Assembly (NCBI RefSeq): GCF_013282095.1
Contig: NZ_BLTJ01000009.1
Location: 123,345 to 187,344 of the forward strand
Direction: 5' to 3'
DNA: 64,000 nt
Source of the DNA: Enterocloster alcoholdehydrogenati
Lineage (GTDB): Bacteria; Bacillota; Clostridia; Lachnospirales; Lachnospiraceae
Part shown: positions 38,300 through 45,973 of the stretch, piece after piece
How the letters are laid out: each line of letters opens with the position of its first letter
Position numbering within the stretch: the first letter of the stretch is position 1
Notes under the pieces: model-generated
Databases searched by the model: none
What the model was told of the DNA's origin: nothing
The model's input: the letters and a program-made list of their open reading frames with translations, nothing else
Position numbers and translations under genes: made by a program

Positions 38300-38791
38300 A
38301 TGAATTCAAAGGAAACAGGATTTCTGGTACAGGGCGCTTTAATCGCCGCGCTGTATGTGGCGCTGACTATGATGTTCGCCCCCATCAGCTTCGGCCCGGT
38401 GCAGTTTCGCATCTCAGAGGCGCTGTGCATCCTTCCATTTTTTACACCGGCCGCTATTCCGGGGCTGTTTCTTGGATGCCTGATCTCCAATCTCTTAGGT
38501 ACAGCAGTGATCATGGATGTGATCTGCGGCAGCCTCGCCACCCTCATCGGTGCAGTAGGTTCCTACTGGCTGCGGCAGCATAAATATCTGGTGTGCCTGC
38601 CTCCCATTCTGGCAAATACCCTGATCATTCCATGGGTACTGCGGTACGCCTATGGCTCAACGGATCTGGTTCCGTTCATGATGCTGACTGTTGGCATCGG
38701 CGAGGTACTGGCTATCGGTGTCCTTGGAAATGGACTTCTGGCCTTGCTGGAACGGTATAAGTATGTAATCTTCCGGCAGAGCAGAGTGTAG
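38300..38791 (+). CDS. queT: QueT-type queuosine precursor transporter (ECF S component)
   Basis: Small membrane protein of 163 residues with about five hydrophobic helices. The N-terminus FLVQGALIAALYVALTMMFA, then QFRISEALCILPFFTPAAIPGLFLGC, is typical of the QueT (DUF988/COG4708) family. These are substrate-capture subunits of energy-coupling-factor transporters for preQ1/preQ0. It would work with shared EcfAA'T proteins encoded elsewhere. AAGGAG lies 10 nt upstream and is part of the riboswitch-like leader. Monocistronic, ended by a strong terminator. Confidence 0.9.
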   Translation: MNSKETGFLVQGALIAALYVALTMMFAPISFGPVQFRISEALCILPFFTPAAIPGLFLGCLISNLLGTAVIMDVICGSLATLIGAVGSYWLRQHKYLVCLPPILANTLIIPWVLRYAYGSTDLVPFMMLTVGIGEVLAIGVLGNGLLALLERYKYVIFRQSRV

Positions 38792-38815
38792 ACACAGAAA
38801 AACTCCGGCAGCAAA

Positions 38816-38858
38816 ACCGGCACAAACTTCTGTCTTAAAACGGGAAGTTTGTGCCGGT
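38816..38858. terminator. terminator after queT
   Basis: A 15-bp stem (ACCGGCACAAACTTC with GAAGTTTGTGCCGGT) has a 13-base loop and is followed by CTTATTATTTT on the plus strand. It also lies just beyond the end of the opposing CcdA-TlpA gene. Confidence 0.88.
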
Positions 38859-38903
38859 CTTATTATTTTCTGTTATGCCGGATTCACCAGAGTCTTTCTG
38901 TTC

Positions 38904-40283
38904 CTATCTTCTGTCCATTTTTCCCTCCAGCGTCTGATGGATGATGCTGTCCATCATATCAGCTGACAGCATACCTGATACATAGCCAAAAACATTTCCC
39001 TCTCTGTCGATCATAAACGTGGTCGGAAAGGACATGATTCCATAGGAAGTAAACAGTTTTGTCTCTGTATCCATAAGCACTGGATATGTATAACCATTTT
39101 CTTCCAAAAATGCGGTGATTTCCTCCTCTGAGCCTTCCTGCCCCATATTCGGCGCGGCTACTCCCAGGACGATTACTGCGTCATCTCCTTCCGTAGGAGA
39201 ATTTTCATACAGTTTCTGGATATCCGGCATCTCCGCCTTACATGGCGGACACCAGGTAGCCCAAAAGTTCAGAAAAATGGTCTTTCCTTTATAATCCTCC
39301 AGCCTATGCGTATTGCCATACTGATCTTTTAGTTCAAAATCTACCGCCGGAAGCACAGGACGAGATTCGGCATCCGCAGCTTTTGTATCTGTGTCTGTGC
39401 TGTCAGTCTCTGTGCCTGCACCTGTTTCAGGATTACTGTCCGGCTCTGTCTCTGAGGCAGCATCGGTTTCCATGTCCGTATTTGTTCCGGCAGTTTCTGT
39501 CCCCTTGTGCCCCGCCGTTTTCTCTGCATTTACCGTATTTTCCATCGTTCCGGAGATCCTTGAAAGATAGCCGGTCACATCATTCATCTTGCCTGTAAAC
39601 ATCAGAACACCCATCAGCACCATAAGCACGCCGCCAAGCTTTACCGTATACTGTACTGCGCCCCGGTACTTTTTAAACAGTTCCAGAAGTCTTGTAGTAA
39701 ACAGTCCTACAAACAAAAACGGAAGCACAAAGCCCAGCGTGTACACCCCGATCAGCCCAAAGCCCTGAGCCTTGGTAGCCGCCGAGGCTGCCATCAGAAG
39801 GACACTGGTTAAAGCAGGCCCTACACAGGGCGTCCATGCAAAGCTGAAGGTAAATCCCATAATCAGCGCCGTAAAGGGCGACATGGCCAGACGATCCAGC
39901 CGGAAAGGCAGCCGATGTTCTCTTCCAAGCACCGCAGATGTTCCAAATATCCCCAGCTGATACAGGCCAAACAGCATCACCAAAATCCCTCCGGCCCTGG
40001 CAAACATAGTCTGATTGCTGTGGAAAAAGCTTCCCACTGCCGATACGCCAAGACCCAGCAGAAAAAATGCAAAGCTTACTCCCACCACAAAGCACGCTGT
40101 ATGAATCATCACCTTGCTCTGCTTGTAATAAATCCTTCCGTCCTCCCCCTTCACCGCTGTCCCGCCGGACAGATAGCCGATATAAAGAGGCAGCAGCGGC
40201 AGTACGCATGGCGAGAAGAAGCTCAAAAGTCCCTGTAAAAATACAGTCACTGCCGATATGCTCACATCCAATGTAAATCCCAT
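38904..40283 (-). CDS. CcdA-TlpA fusion: membrane electron carrier plus extracellular thioredoxin
   Basis: Bifunctional thiol-disulfide protein of 459 residues. The N-terminal half is a six-helix CcdA/DsbD-beta domain: GLLSFFSPCVLPLLPLYIGYL (first Cys-Pro) and FSFAWTPCVGPALTSVLL (second Cys). An acidic, Thr/Asp/Glu-rich linker (about 265-320) leads to a TlpA/thioredoxin domain with the active site FWATWCPPCKAEM (about residue 353). The cis-Pro is SFPTTFMID. It should pass reducing power across the membrane to surface proteins. AGGAGG lies 5 nt before ATG 40283; the 47-codon upstream extension overlaps the promoter and is not real. Confidence 0.93.
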   Translation of the reverse strand: MGFTLDVSISAVTVFLQGLLSFFSPCVLPLLPLYIGYLSGGTAVKGEDGRIYYKQSKVMIHTACFVVGVSFAFFLLGLGVSAVGSFFHSNQTMFARAGGILVMLFGLYQLGIFGTSAVLGREHRLPFRLDRLAMSPFTALIMGFTFSFAWTPCVGPALTSVLLMAASAATKAQGFGLIGVYTLGFVLPFLFVGLFTTRLLELFKKYRGAVQYTVKLGGVLMVLMGVLMFTGKMNDVTGYLSRISGTMENTVNAEKTAGHKGTETAGTNTDMETDAASETEPDSNPETGAGTETDSTDTDTKAADAESRPVLPAVDFELKDQYGNTHRLEDYKGKTIFLNFWATWCPPCKAEMPDIQKLYENSPTEGDDAVIVLGVAAPNMGQEGSEEEITAFLEENGYTYPVLMDTETKLFTSYGIMSFPTTFMIDREGNVFGYVSGMLSADMMDSIIHQTLEGKMDRR

Positions 40284-40349
40284 AAAAACCTCCTGAAAAT
40301 AATGTAACGATTCAGCCACGCAAGCGCTATCAAGCACAAACGTACTCCT

Positions 40350-40379
40350 TTTATACCGTGACAATACGTCTTTTGTCAA
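40350..40379 (-). promoter_or_regulatory. promoter of the CcdA-TlpA gene
   Basis: On the minus strand there is TTGACA (40374-40379), an 18-nt spacer and TATAAA (40350-40355), about 70 bases before the gene. Nothing else is seen in the divergent 317-base gap apart from the subtilase promoter. Confidence 0.65.
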
Positions 40380-40563
40380 GCGGTTCCCCGGTTTTCCTCT
40401 TTTCATTTCTCCTTTGCAGACCAAGCTTTCTCAAAACCTTACAAAAATATGACATTTCAGAGAAAAGCGTCAGAAAAAGTTCACTTTTTTCTCACAGGCC
40501 TCATGATATACTCTTACTCAGAAATATCATTTTACCCGGAGAATGGAATTTTTCCTCAAGGTG

Positions 40564-40572
40564 TGGTATAAT
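40564..40572 (+). promoter_or_regulatory. extended -10 promoter of the subtilase gene
   Basis: GTGGTATAAT includes a TGN motif and a perfect TATAAT (40567-40572). It lies 28 bases before the ATG, leaving a very short leader with AAAGGAG. Confidence 0.5.
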
Positions 40573-40600
40573 GCAGCCTCAGGAAAGGAGTTTTAAAACC

Positions 40601-41866
40601 ATGAAGCATATTTCGGCAGCCGCCATATCCATGGCGCTTTCTATTTTCATAGCATCTTCTGCCCCTGCCTCTCCCCTTTTGGAGACGGACAGAACGGATA
40701 CCGATTTTTCTCTCTTTTTCAGCGGTCCCGGCGTGGAGATCGTATCACAGGGAGACGAATATTCCGAATATCAGTGGGCCCTGCGCAACACAGGAAACCT
40801 TCAGCGAACGGAGCGGAAACTGAATATCCGTACTCTCGATCATATCAATGTACACTACGGTGAAAACGGCATCGACGGCATTGCCCTGCCCCCTCTTGGC
40901 CCCAGCAACTATGACGCTATCAGGACAAACGCCGTAGCTGGGATCGATATCAACATTGAAGAAGCCTGGCAGCTCTATCAGCAGGCAGAAAACAAGCGCC
41001 CCGTTACCGTTGCTGTCATAGATACCGGAATTGACACCTCTCACCCGGATCTGAAAGACGCCATCTGGGTTAATGAGGACGAGATTCCCGGTGATGGCAT
41101 TGACAATGACGGCAACGGCTATATTGATGATGTGAACGGCTGGAATTTTATTTCCAATAATAATCAGATTTATGTTGGGGACGAGGACAGCCACGGCACC
41201 CATGGCGCAGGTACCATTGCTGCCTCAAAGGCCAACGGCGGAATTGCCGGAATCGCAGACAGTGGTTACGTAAAAATCATGGTTTTAAAAGCTCTTGGAG
41301 GCGAAGACGGCAAGGGAACACCCGAAAGCGTCATAGAGGCTGTCCGCTACGCCCAGGCAAACGGTGCGCAGATCTGCAATTTAAGCTTTGGCTCCAGCCA
41401 GTCTACCCCTGAATTTGAATCTGCCATCCGCGATTCAAATATGCTCTTTGTGGTAGCTGCCGGCAACGGCAATCAGTACGAAATCGGCTACGATATCGAC
41501 AAATACCCGGTCTATCCGGCCAGCCTGCCATTTGATAATGTGATCACGGTAGGGAACCTGATGTTCAACGGCCGTCTGGATGAAAGCTCTAACTACGGCT
41601 GTGCAAGCGTAGATCTGGCCGCTCCCGGCACCTATATCTTAAGCGCCATTCCCGGCAATGCATACGCCTACATGAGCGGTACCTCCATGGCTGCCCCCAT
41701 GGTTACCGGAGCCGCCGCCCTTCTCTACTCCGGCCGCCCCGATTTAAACCTTACCGATATAAAAACCGCCCTGCTTTCCACTGTTCATAAACTTGCGCCA
41801 TTGAAAGAGAAAACCGTATCCGGCGGTATGCTGGATGTGTCGGCGGCCATGAAGTGGCAAAAATAA
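40601..41866 (+). CDS. secreted subtilisin-like serine protease (S8)
   Basis: Extracellular protease of 421 residues. A signal peptide (AAAISMALSIFIASSAPA) and a short pro-region (about 25-115) precede the S8 domain. The catalytic triad is complete: Asp in VAVIDTGIDTSHPDL (about 145), His in DSHGTHGAGTIAA (about 200) and Ser in MSGTSMAAPMVTGAAAL (about 365). The oxyanion Asn lies in VVAAGNGNQ. An Asp/Asn-rich insert (DGIDNDGNGYIDDVNGW) could bind calcium. The longer frame from 40358 crosses the promoter; ATG 40601 has AAAGGAG. No wall anchor is visible, so it may be released. Confidence 0.93.
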   Translation: MKHISAAAISMALSIFIASSAPASPLLETDRTDTDFSLFFSGPGVEIVSQGDEYSEYQWALRNTGNLQRTERKLNIRTLDHINVHYGENGIDGIALPPLGPSNYDAIRTNAVAGIDINIEEAWQLYQQAENKRPVTVAVIDTGIDTSHPDLKDAIWVNEDEIPGDGIDNDGNGYIDDVNGWNFISNNNQIYVGDEDSHGTHGAGTIAASKANGGIAGIADSGYVKIMVLKALGGEDGKGTPESVIEAVRYAQANGAQICNLSFGSSQSTPEFESAIRDSNMLFVVAAGNGNQYEIGYDIDKYPVYPASLPFDNVITVGNLMFNGRLDESSNYGCASVDLAAPGTYILSAIPGNAYAYMSGTSMAAPMVTGAAALLYSGRPDLNLTDIKTALLSTVHKLAPLKEKTVSGGMLDVSAAMKWQK

Positions 41867-41986
41867 TACAATTTATGTAACTGCTCAGGACGCGGGAAAA
41901 CAGGTATTCAGCTCGCTTATAAGCATGATTTCGCACTTGTTTTCACATAGAAGCATCCCCGTCCTGAATTATTACCAATATTATAC

Positions 41987-42027
41987 AAAAAAACAGCCTC
42001 CCGCACCCTAACGCGGAAGGCTGTTTT
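41987..42027 (-). terminator. terminator of the decarboxylase operon
   Basis: The stem AAAACAGCCTtCCGC with GCGGgAGGCTGTTTT is followed by T7 on the minus strand. It begins 27 bases past the OadA stop. It may also stop the converging subtilase transcript. Confidence 0.88.
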
Positions 42028-42053
42028 CTATTCTCACTCTCTCATCCCGTTTC

Positions 42054-43466
42054 TTACACCGGGTAAGCCTTATTTTCCTTATCAGCCACAGTCACATCAA
42101 CCTTGCGCTGCTGTGCCTCTCTGTACTGGAAGAATTCCTTGGCTACAGCCGGGAACAGAGCATAGCTTAATACATCCTCATCCTGCTGTTTCCACTGTGC
42201 GCATTCCTTCTCGAACTGCGGGAGCTGAGGCTTGATCAGATCTGCCGGACGGCAGGTGATCGGTGTCTCGTCGCCAATGATCTTCTTCTGGACTTCCGGA
42301 TCAAACGGCTTTACAGTCTGGCCAAATTCTCCCAGCATGATCTTCTTGGACTCCTTGGGAACCATCTTGTAGCGTTCGCCCATAATTACGTTGAGAACGG
42401 CCTGCGTACCAACGATCTGAGAAGAAGGCGTTACCAAAGGCGGCTCGCCGAAATCCTTTCTTACTCTTGGAATTTCCTCCAATACCTGCTGGTACTTGTC
42501 CTCCTGTCCTGCTTCCTTCAACTGATTTACCAGGTTGGAAAGCATACCGCCGGGTACCTGATACTGGAGAGTCTTGATATTTACCCCCAGAACCTTTGGA
42601 TTTAAAAGGCCGCTCTTTAATGCTTCCTCGCGGATCGGCTGGAAGTGGTTTGCAATCTCTGCCAGCAGGTTCTGATCATAGCCGGTGTCATATGGTGTGC
42701 CTCTGAAAGTCTCAACCATAACCTCGGTTGCCGGCTGGCTGGTGCCAAGCGCCAGAGGCGACATTGCGCAGTCGATGATCTCACATCCTGCCTCTACTGC
42801 TTTTAAATAAGTCATAGAAGCAACGCCGGATGTGTAGTGGGTATGCAGGTCGATAGGCAGCTTGGTTCCTTCTTTTAAGGCCTGTACCAGCTCAGCTGCC
42901 TTATATGGAGTCAGAAGGCCGGCCATATCCTTAATGCACAGGGAATCTGCGCCCATATCCTCGATCTTTCTTGCGATGTCTCTCCAGTAATCCAGCGTAT
43001 AAGCATCACCCAGAGTGTAGCACAGGGCGATCTGAGCGTGGCCGTTTTCCTTCTTGGTTGCCTTAACGGCTGTGTCCAGGTTGCGGATATCGTTTAAGCA
43101 GTCGAAAATACGGATGATATCAATACCATTTGCAATCGACTTCTGTACGAAATACTCTACTACATCATCTGCATAGTGATTATATCCCAGAATATTCTGT
43201 CCACGGAACAGCATCTGCAGCTTTGTATTCTTAAAGCCATCTCTTAATTTTCTTAAGCGCTCCCATGGATCTTCTTTTAAGAAACGCAGGCAGGCGTCAA
43301 AGGTAGCGCCTCCCCAGCACTCTACTGCATGGTAGCCAACCTGATCCATCTTCTCAATGATGGGGAGCATCTGCTCCGTTGACATTCTGGTAGCAAGCAA
43401 AGACTGATGGGCGTCACGCAGGACGGTCTCCACGATCTTTACCGGCTTCTTCTCTATCTCTGCCAT
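42054..43466 (-). CDS. oadA: oxaloacetate decarboxylase alpha/pyruvate carboxylase B-type carboxyltransferase
   Basis: Biotin-dependent carboxyltransferase of 470 residues. It has the HMGL-like TIM barrel (about 5-270: ETVLRDAHQSLLATRM, CWGGATFDACLRFL, FRGQNILGYNHYADD) and the carbamylated Lys region SLCIKDMAGLLTPY (about 180). Metal His are in DLHTHYTSG. The PYC_OADA conserved domain follows (PGGMLSNLVNQL). Unlike many OadA proteins it ends without its own biotinyl domain; the separate carrier three genes earlier supplies it. Last gene of the operon, 32 bases after oadB, with AGGAGG. It should remove CO2 from oxaloacetate or act on pyruvate. Confidence 0.92.
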   Translation of the reverse strand: MAEIEKKPVKIVETVLRDAHQSLLATRMSTEQMLPIIEKMDQVGYHAVECWGGATFDACLRFLKEDPWERLRKLRDGFKNTKLQMLFRGQNILGYNHYADDVVEYFVQKSIANGIDIIRIFDCLNDIRNLDTAVKATKKENGHAQIALCYTLGDAYTLDYWRDIARKIEDMGADSLCIKDMAGLLTPYKAAELVQALKEGTKLPIDLHTHYTSGVASMTYLKAVEAGCEIIDCAMSPLALGTSQPATEVMVETFRGTPYDTGYDQNLLAEIANHFQPIREEALKSGLLNPKVLGVNIKTLQYQVPGGMLSNLVNQLKEAGQEDKYQQVLEEIPRVRKDFGEPPLVTPSSQIVGTQAVLNVIMGERYKMVPKESKKIMLGEFGQTVKPFDPEVQKKIIGDETPITCRPADLIKPQLPQFEKECAQWKQQDEDVLSYALFPAVAKEFFQYREAQQRKVDVTVADKENKAYPV

Positions 43467-43498
43467 AGTTAATATTCCTCCTTGATAAATATTCCCTT

Positions 43499-44644
43499 TT
43501 ATACTCCAAATACTGCCATAAAGGTACCGGCTGCAACGGCCGTACCAATCACGCCTGCCACATTTGGCCCCATTGCGTGCATCAGCAGGAAATTGGTGGG
43601 ATCGTACTCAGAACCGACCTTCTGGGATACGCGGGCTGCCATAGGTACAGCGGATACGCCTGCGGAGCCGATCAGGGGATTGATCTTTCCTCCTGTCAGC
43701 TTACACAGGAGTTTTCCTAAGAGAACGCCGCCTATGGTACCAAAGATAAACGCGATCAGACCAAGAAAAACGATTTTGAGCGTTGTTACATTTAAGAAAG
43801 CCTCAGCGCTTGTAGTAGCACCTACGGATGTACCCAGCAGGATAACTACAATGTACATCAGCGCATTGGACGCAGTCTCCGCCAGCTGCTTTACAACGCC
43901 GCTCTCACGGAACAGGTTGCCCAGCATCAGCATACCTACCAGAGGCGCGGTAGAAGGCAGGATCAGGCAGACTACGATGGTTACAATGATAGGGAACAGG
44001 ATCTTCTCCAGCTTGGATACGGAGCGAAGCTGCTCCATCTTGATCCTGCGCTCCTTATCCGTTGTCAAAAGTTTCATAAACGGCGGCTGGATGATCGGTA
44101 CCAGAGCCATATAGGAATACGCCGCAACGGCAATGGGGCCCATGATCTGTGTCTGTCCCAGCTTGCTGCACAGGAACAGGGAGGTCGGACCGTCTGCTCC
44201 GCCAATAATGGAAATTGCTGCAGCCTCCTTTCCTGAGAATCCCAGGAAAATGGCTAAGAAATAGGCTGTATAAATACCCAGCTGAGCAGCAGCGCCCATA
44301 AGAAAACTGATGGGGTTAGCGATCAGAGGGCCGAAGTCAGTCATAGCACCTACGCCTAAGAAAATCAGAGAAGGCAGGATACTCCACTCATCCAGAGTGA
44401 AAAAGTACCACAGCAGACCGCCTACGCCATTAGAAGATTCTTCCGGTGAATACATGATCTCCGGATAGATGTTTACAAGCAGCATACCAAATGCAATTGG
44501 AATCAGCAGCAGCGGTTCGAACCCCCTTCGAATCGCCAGATACAAAAATACCAGTGCCACGCCAATCATCATATAATTTCCAGGGGTCAGATGAAAAAAC
44601 GCCATCTGACCCAGAAGGTTTGTTGCCAAATTGCCAAAATCCAT
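43499..44644 (-). CDS. oadB: Na+-translocating decarboxylase beta subunit
   Basis: Membrane subunit of 381 residues that decarboxylates carboxybiotin and pumps Na+ outward. It has about nine to eleven hydrophobic segments. Hallmarks are FLGVGAMTDFGPLIANP, SIIGGADGPTSLFL with the conserved Asp (about residue 163), PLVGMLMLGNLFRESGV and the C-terminal INPLIGSAGVSAVPMAARV with FLLMHAMGPNVAGVIG. GGAGG lies before ATG 44644 (MDFGNLATNLL); the in-frame ATG 44686 lies before the intergenic hairpin and has no ribosome binding site. Also named gcdB or mmdB in related systems. Confidence 0.94.
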   Translation of the reverse strand: MDFGNLATNLLGQMAFFHLTPGNYMMIGVALVFLYLAIRRGFEPLLLIPIAFGMLLVNIYPEIMYSPEESSNGVGGLLWYFFTLDEWSILPSLIFLGVGAMTDFGPLIANPISFLMGAAAQLGIYTAYFLAIFLGFSGKEAAAISIIGGADGPTSLFLCSKLGQTQIMGPIAVAAYSYMALVPIIQPPFMKLLTTDKERRIKMEQLRSVSKLEKILFPIIVTIVVCLILPSTAPLVGMLMLGNLFRESGVVKQLAETASNALMYIVVILLGTSVGATTSAEAFLNVTTLKIVFLGLIAFIFGTIGGVLLGKLLCKLTGGKINPLIGSAGVSAVPMAARVSQKVGSEYDPTNFLLMHAMGPNVAGVIGTAVAAGTFMAVFGV

Positions 44645-44662
44645 AACGCTACCTCCATAATG

Positions 44663-44684
44663 GAACCCCCAGCATTGGGGGTTC
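44663..44684 (-). promoter_or_regulatory. intercistronic hairpin before oadB
   Basis: A perfect 9-bp stem GAACCCCCA/TGGGGGTTC with a 4-base loop lies between the biotin carrier gene and the oadB ribosome binding site. It has no U-run, so it probably sets mRNA stability or relative translation rather than termination. Confidence 0.5.
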
Positions 44685-44694
44685 ATCCTTCCGA

Positions 44695-45111
44695 TCAGTT
44701 CAGAGTAGCCAGAACAGCGCCGGACTCAACCGCATCTCCCGTAGATACATTGATGCTTGCAACCGTTCCGTCCTGAGGAGCCACGATATCGTTCTCCATC
44801 TTCATGGCTTCAAGCACCAGTACCGTTTCTCCCTTCTTTACAGCCTGACCTACAGCTGCCTTCACACCTACGATTTTGCCTGGCATAGGAGCGGTCACCT
44901 TAACGGAGCCTGCTGCGCCTGCCGGGGCTGCTGCAGGTGCTGGCGCAGGCGCTGCCTCAGGTGCGGGTGCTGCTGCAGGCGCAGGTGCCGCTGCGGGTGC
45001 TGCCACAGGTGCCGGGGCTGCTGCAGGAACTGCTGCCACGGGGGCTGCTGCGCCTTCTTCAACGGTTACTGCATATGCTTTTCCATTTACTGTAATGGTA
45101 TATGTTTTCAT
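44695..45111 (-). CDS. biotin carboxyl carrier subunit
   Basis: Acyl-type biotinyl carrier of 138 residues. A short N-terminal strand region (MKTYTITVNGKAYAVTVEEG) is followed by a flexible Ala/Pro linker of some 45 residues. The biotin/lipoyl-attachment domain spans about 70-138, with the biotinylated Lys in VLVLEAMKMEND (about residue 103). It carries CO2 between the carboxyltransferase(s) and OadB; the family is also called gcdC or mmdC. The GC-rich linker produces a long opposite-strand open frame that is not a gene. Confidence 0.94.
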   Translation of the reverse strand: MKTYTITVNGKAYAVTVEEGAAAPVAAVPAAAPAPVAAPAAAPAPAAAPAPEAAPAPAPAAAPAGAAGSVKVTAPMPGKIVGVKAAVGQAVKKGETVLVLEAMKMENDIVAPQDGTVASINVSTGDAVESGAVLATLN

Positions 45112-45143
45112 GATCGATTTCCTCCTTGATTTAAAATGAATCC

Positions 45144-45962
45144 TTATCTTCTTCTGGAACTGCTCACACGGCGGATCGAGCGTACCACCAGTCCGTTGGG
45201 CGATGTCCCTTCATATGCTGCGATGGCTGCGGCCATAACCGCTGCCAGTTCCGCATCGTCTGCCAGTTCAGGTCCGGTCACTGCCGGAGTTCCTGCCTGA
45301 ACCGGAACCGAGGCTGCTGCAGGTGTAGGCGCAGGCGCTGCCGCATTCTCCTTCTTTCCCTTTTCCCATGTGTGGATAATCTTAAAGCAGGCAATCAGAA
45401 GGCTGATGAAAATCAGAACACAGAACACGGTTCCCATACCGACTCCGGTATACACACTGGCTGTTTTTAACAGAGAGCTTATGGAGTTATCCTCCTCTGT
45501 ACCTGTGGACATATCCGTAAACTGGGCCTCCAGCTGTCCCGTAGCCATATTGAGGTTCATCACATACTTTTTGGTTCCCTGTGTAAACTCTACAGGAAGG
45601 ATCACCGTGTAGCTTCCGTCCTCCAGAAGAACCACCGAGCCGTCCTCGATATCAATGTGCTTTAAGCTGCCCATCTCCTCCCGGACTTCTAACTGCTCCT
45701 CATAAAGCCCCGCACTGGCGGTATCGCCCTGGGCCTCTGCCAGCTGTGCCTGTACAATCAGCTGCTCATCAGAAGCTCCCAGCGTCTGGGCCGCAGAAAG
45801 AATGAGGGCATCCGCCATGGAATCCTCCACCGGCGTACCGTCTGTACTGATGGATAATGCCTCTGTGTCTGTTTCCTTCTGAGAGCAGGCAGACAGGCTT
45901 ACCAGGCAGGCAGATACAAGGGCTGCCGCTGCCATCCGTTTTAATAATCGTCTCATATACAT
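45144..45962 (-). CDS. OadG-type gamma subunit as an enlarged lipoprotein
   Basis: Predicted gamma subunit of the Na+ pump, 272 residues, much longer than the usual 80-120. It starts with a lipoprotein signal (LVSLSAC, Cys about 26). An extracellular domain of about 120 residues follows with SLKHIDIEDGSVVLLEDGSYT and a strand-rich FTQGTKKYVMNLNMATGQ. Only then comes the single OAD_gamma membrane helix (TGVGMGTVFCVLIFISLLIACFKII), followed by a Pro/Ala linker and a basic C-terminus. The order is unusual because the ordinary protein starts with the membrane helix. Position between the carboxyltransferase and carrier genes supports the pump role. Confidence 0.82.
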   Translation of the reverse strand: MYMRRLLKRMAAAALVSACLVSLSACSQKETDTEALSISTDGTPVEDSMADALILSAAQTLGASDEQLIVQAQLAEAQGDTASAGLYEEQLEVREEMGSLKHIDIEDGSVVLLEDGSYTVILPVEFTQGTKKYVMNLNMATGQLEAQFTDMSTGTEEDNSISSLLKTASVYTGVGMGTVFCVLIFISLLIACFKIIHTWEKGKKENAAAPAPTPAAASVPVQAGTPAVTGPELADDAELAAVMAAAIAAYEGTSPNGLVVRSIRRVSSSRRR

Positions 45963-45973
45963 GTCACCCCTCT

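Noticed and set aside
44876..45139. Plus-strand Gly/Ala-rich frame opposite the biotin carrier
   Set aside because: It arises from the Ala/Pro linker codons read in reverse; no real protein features.
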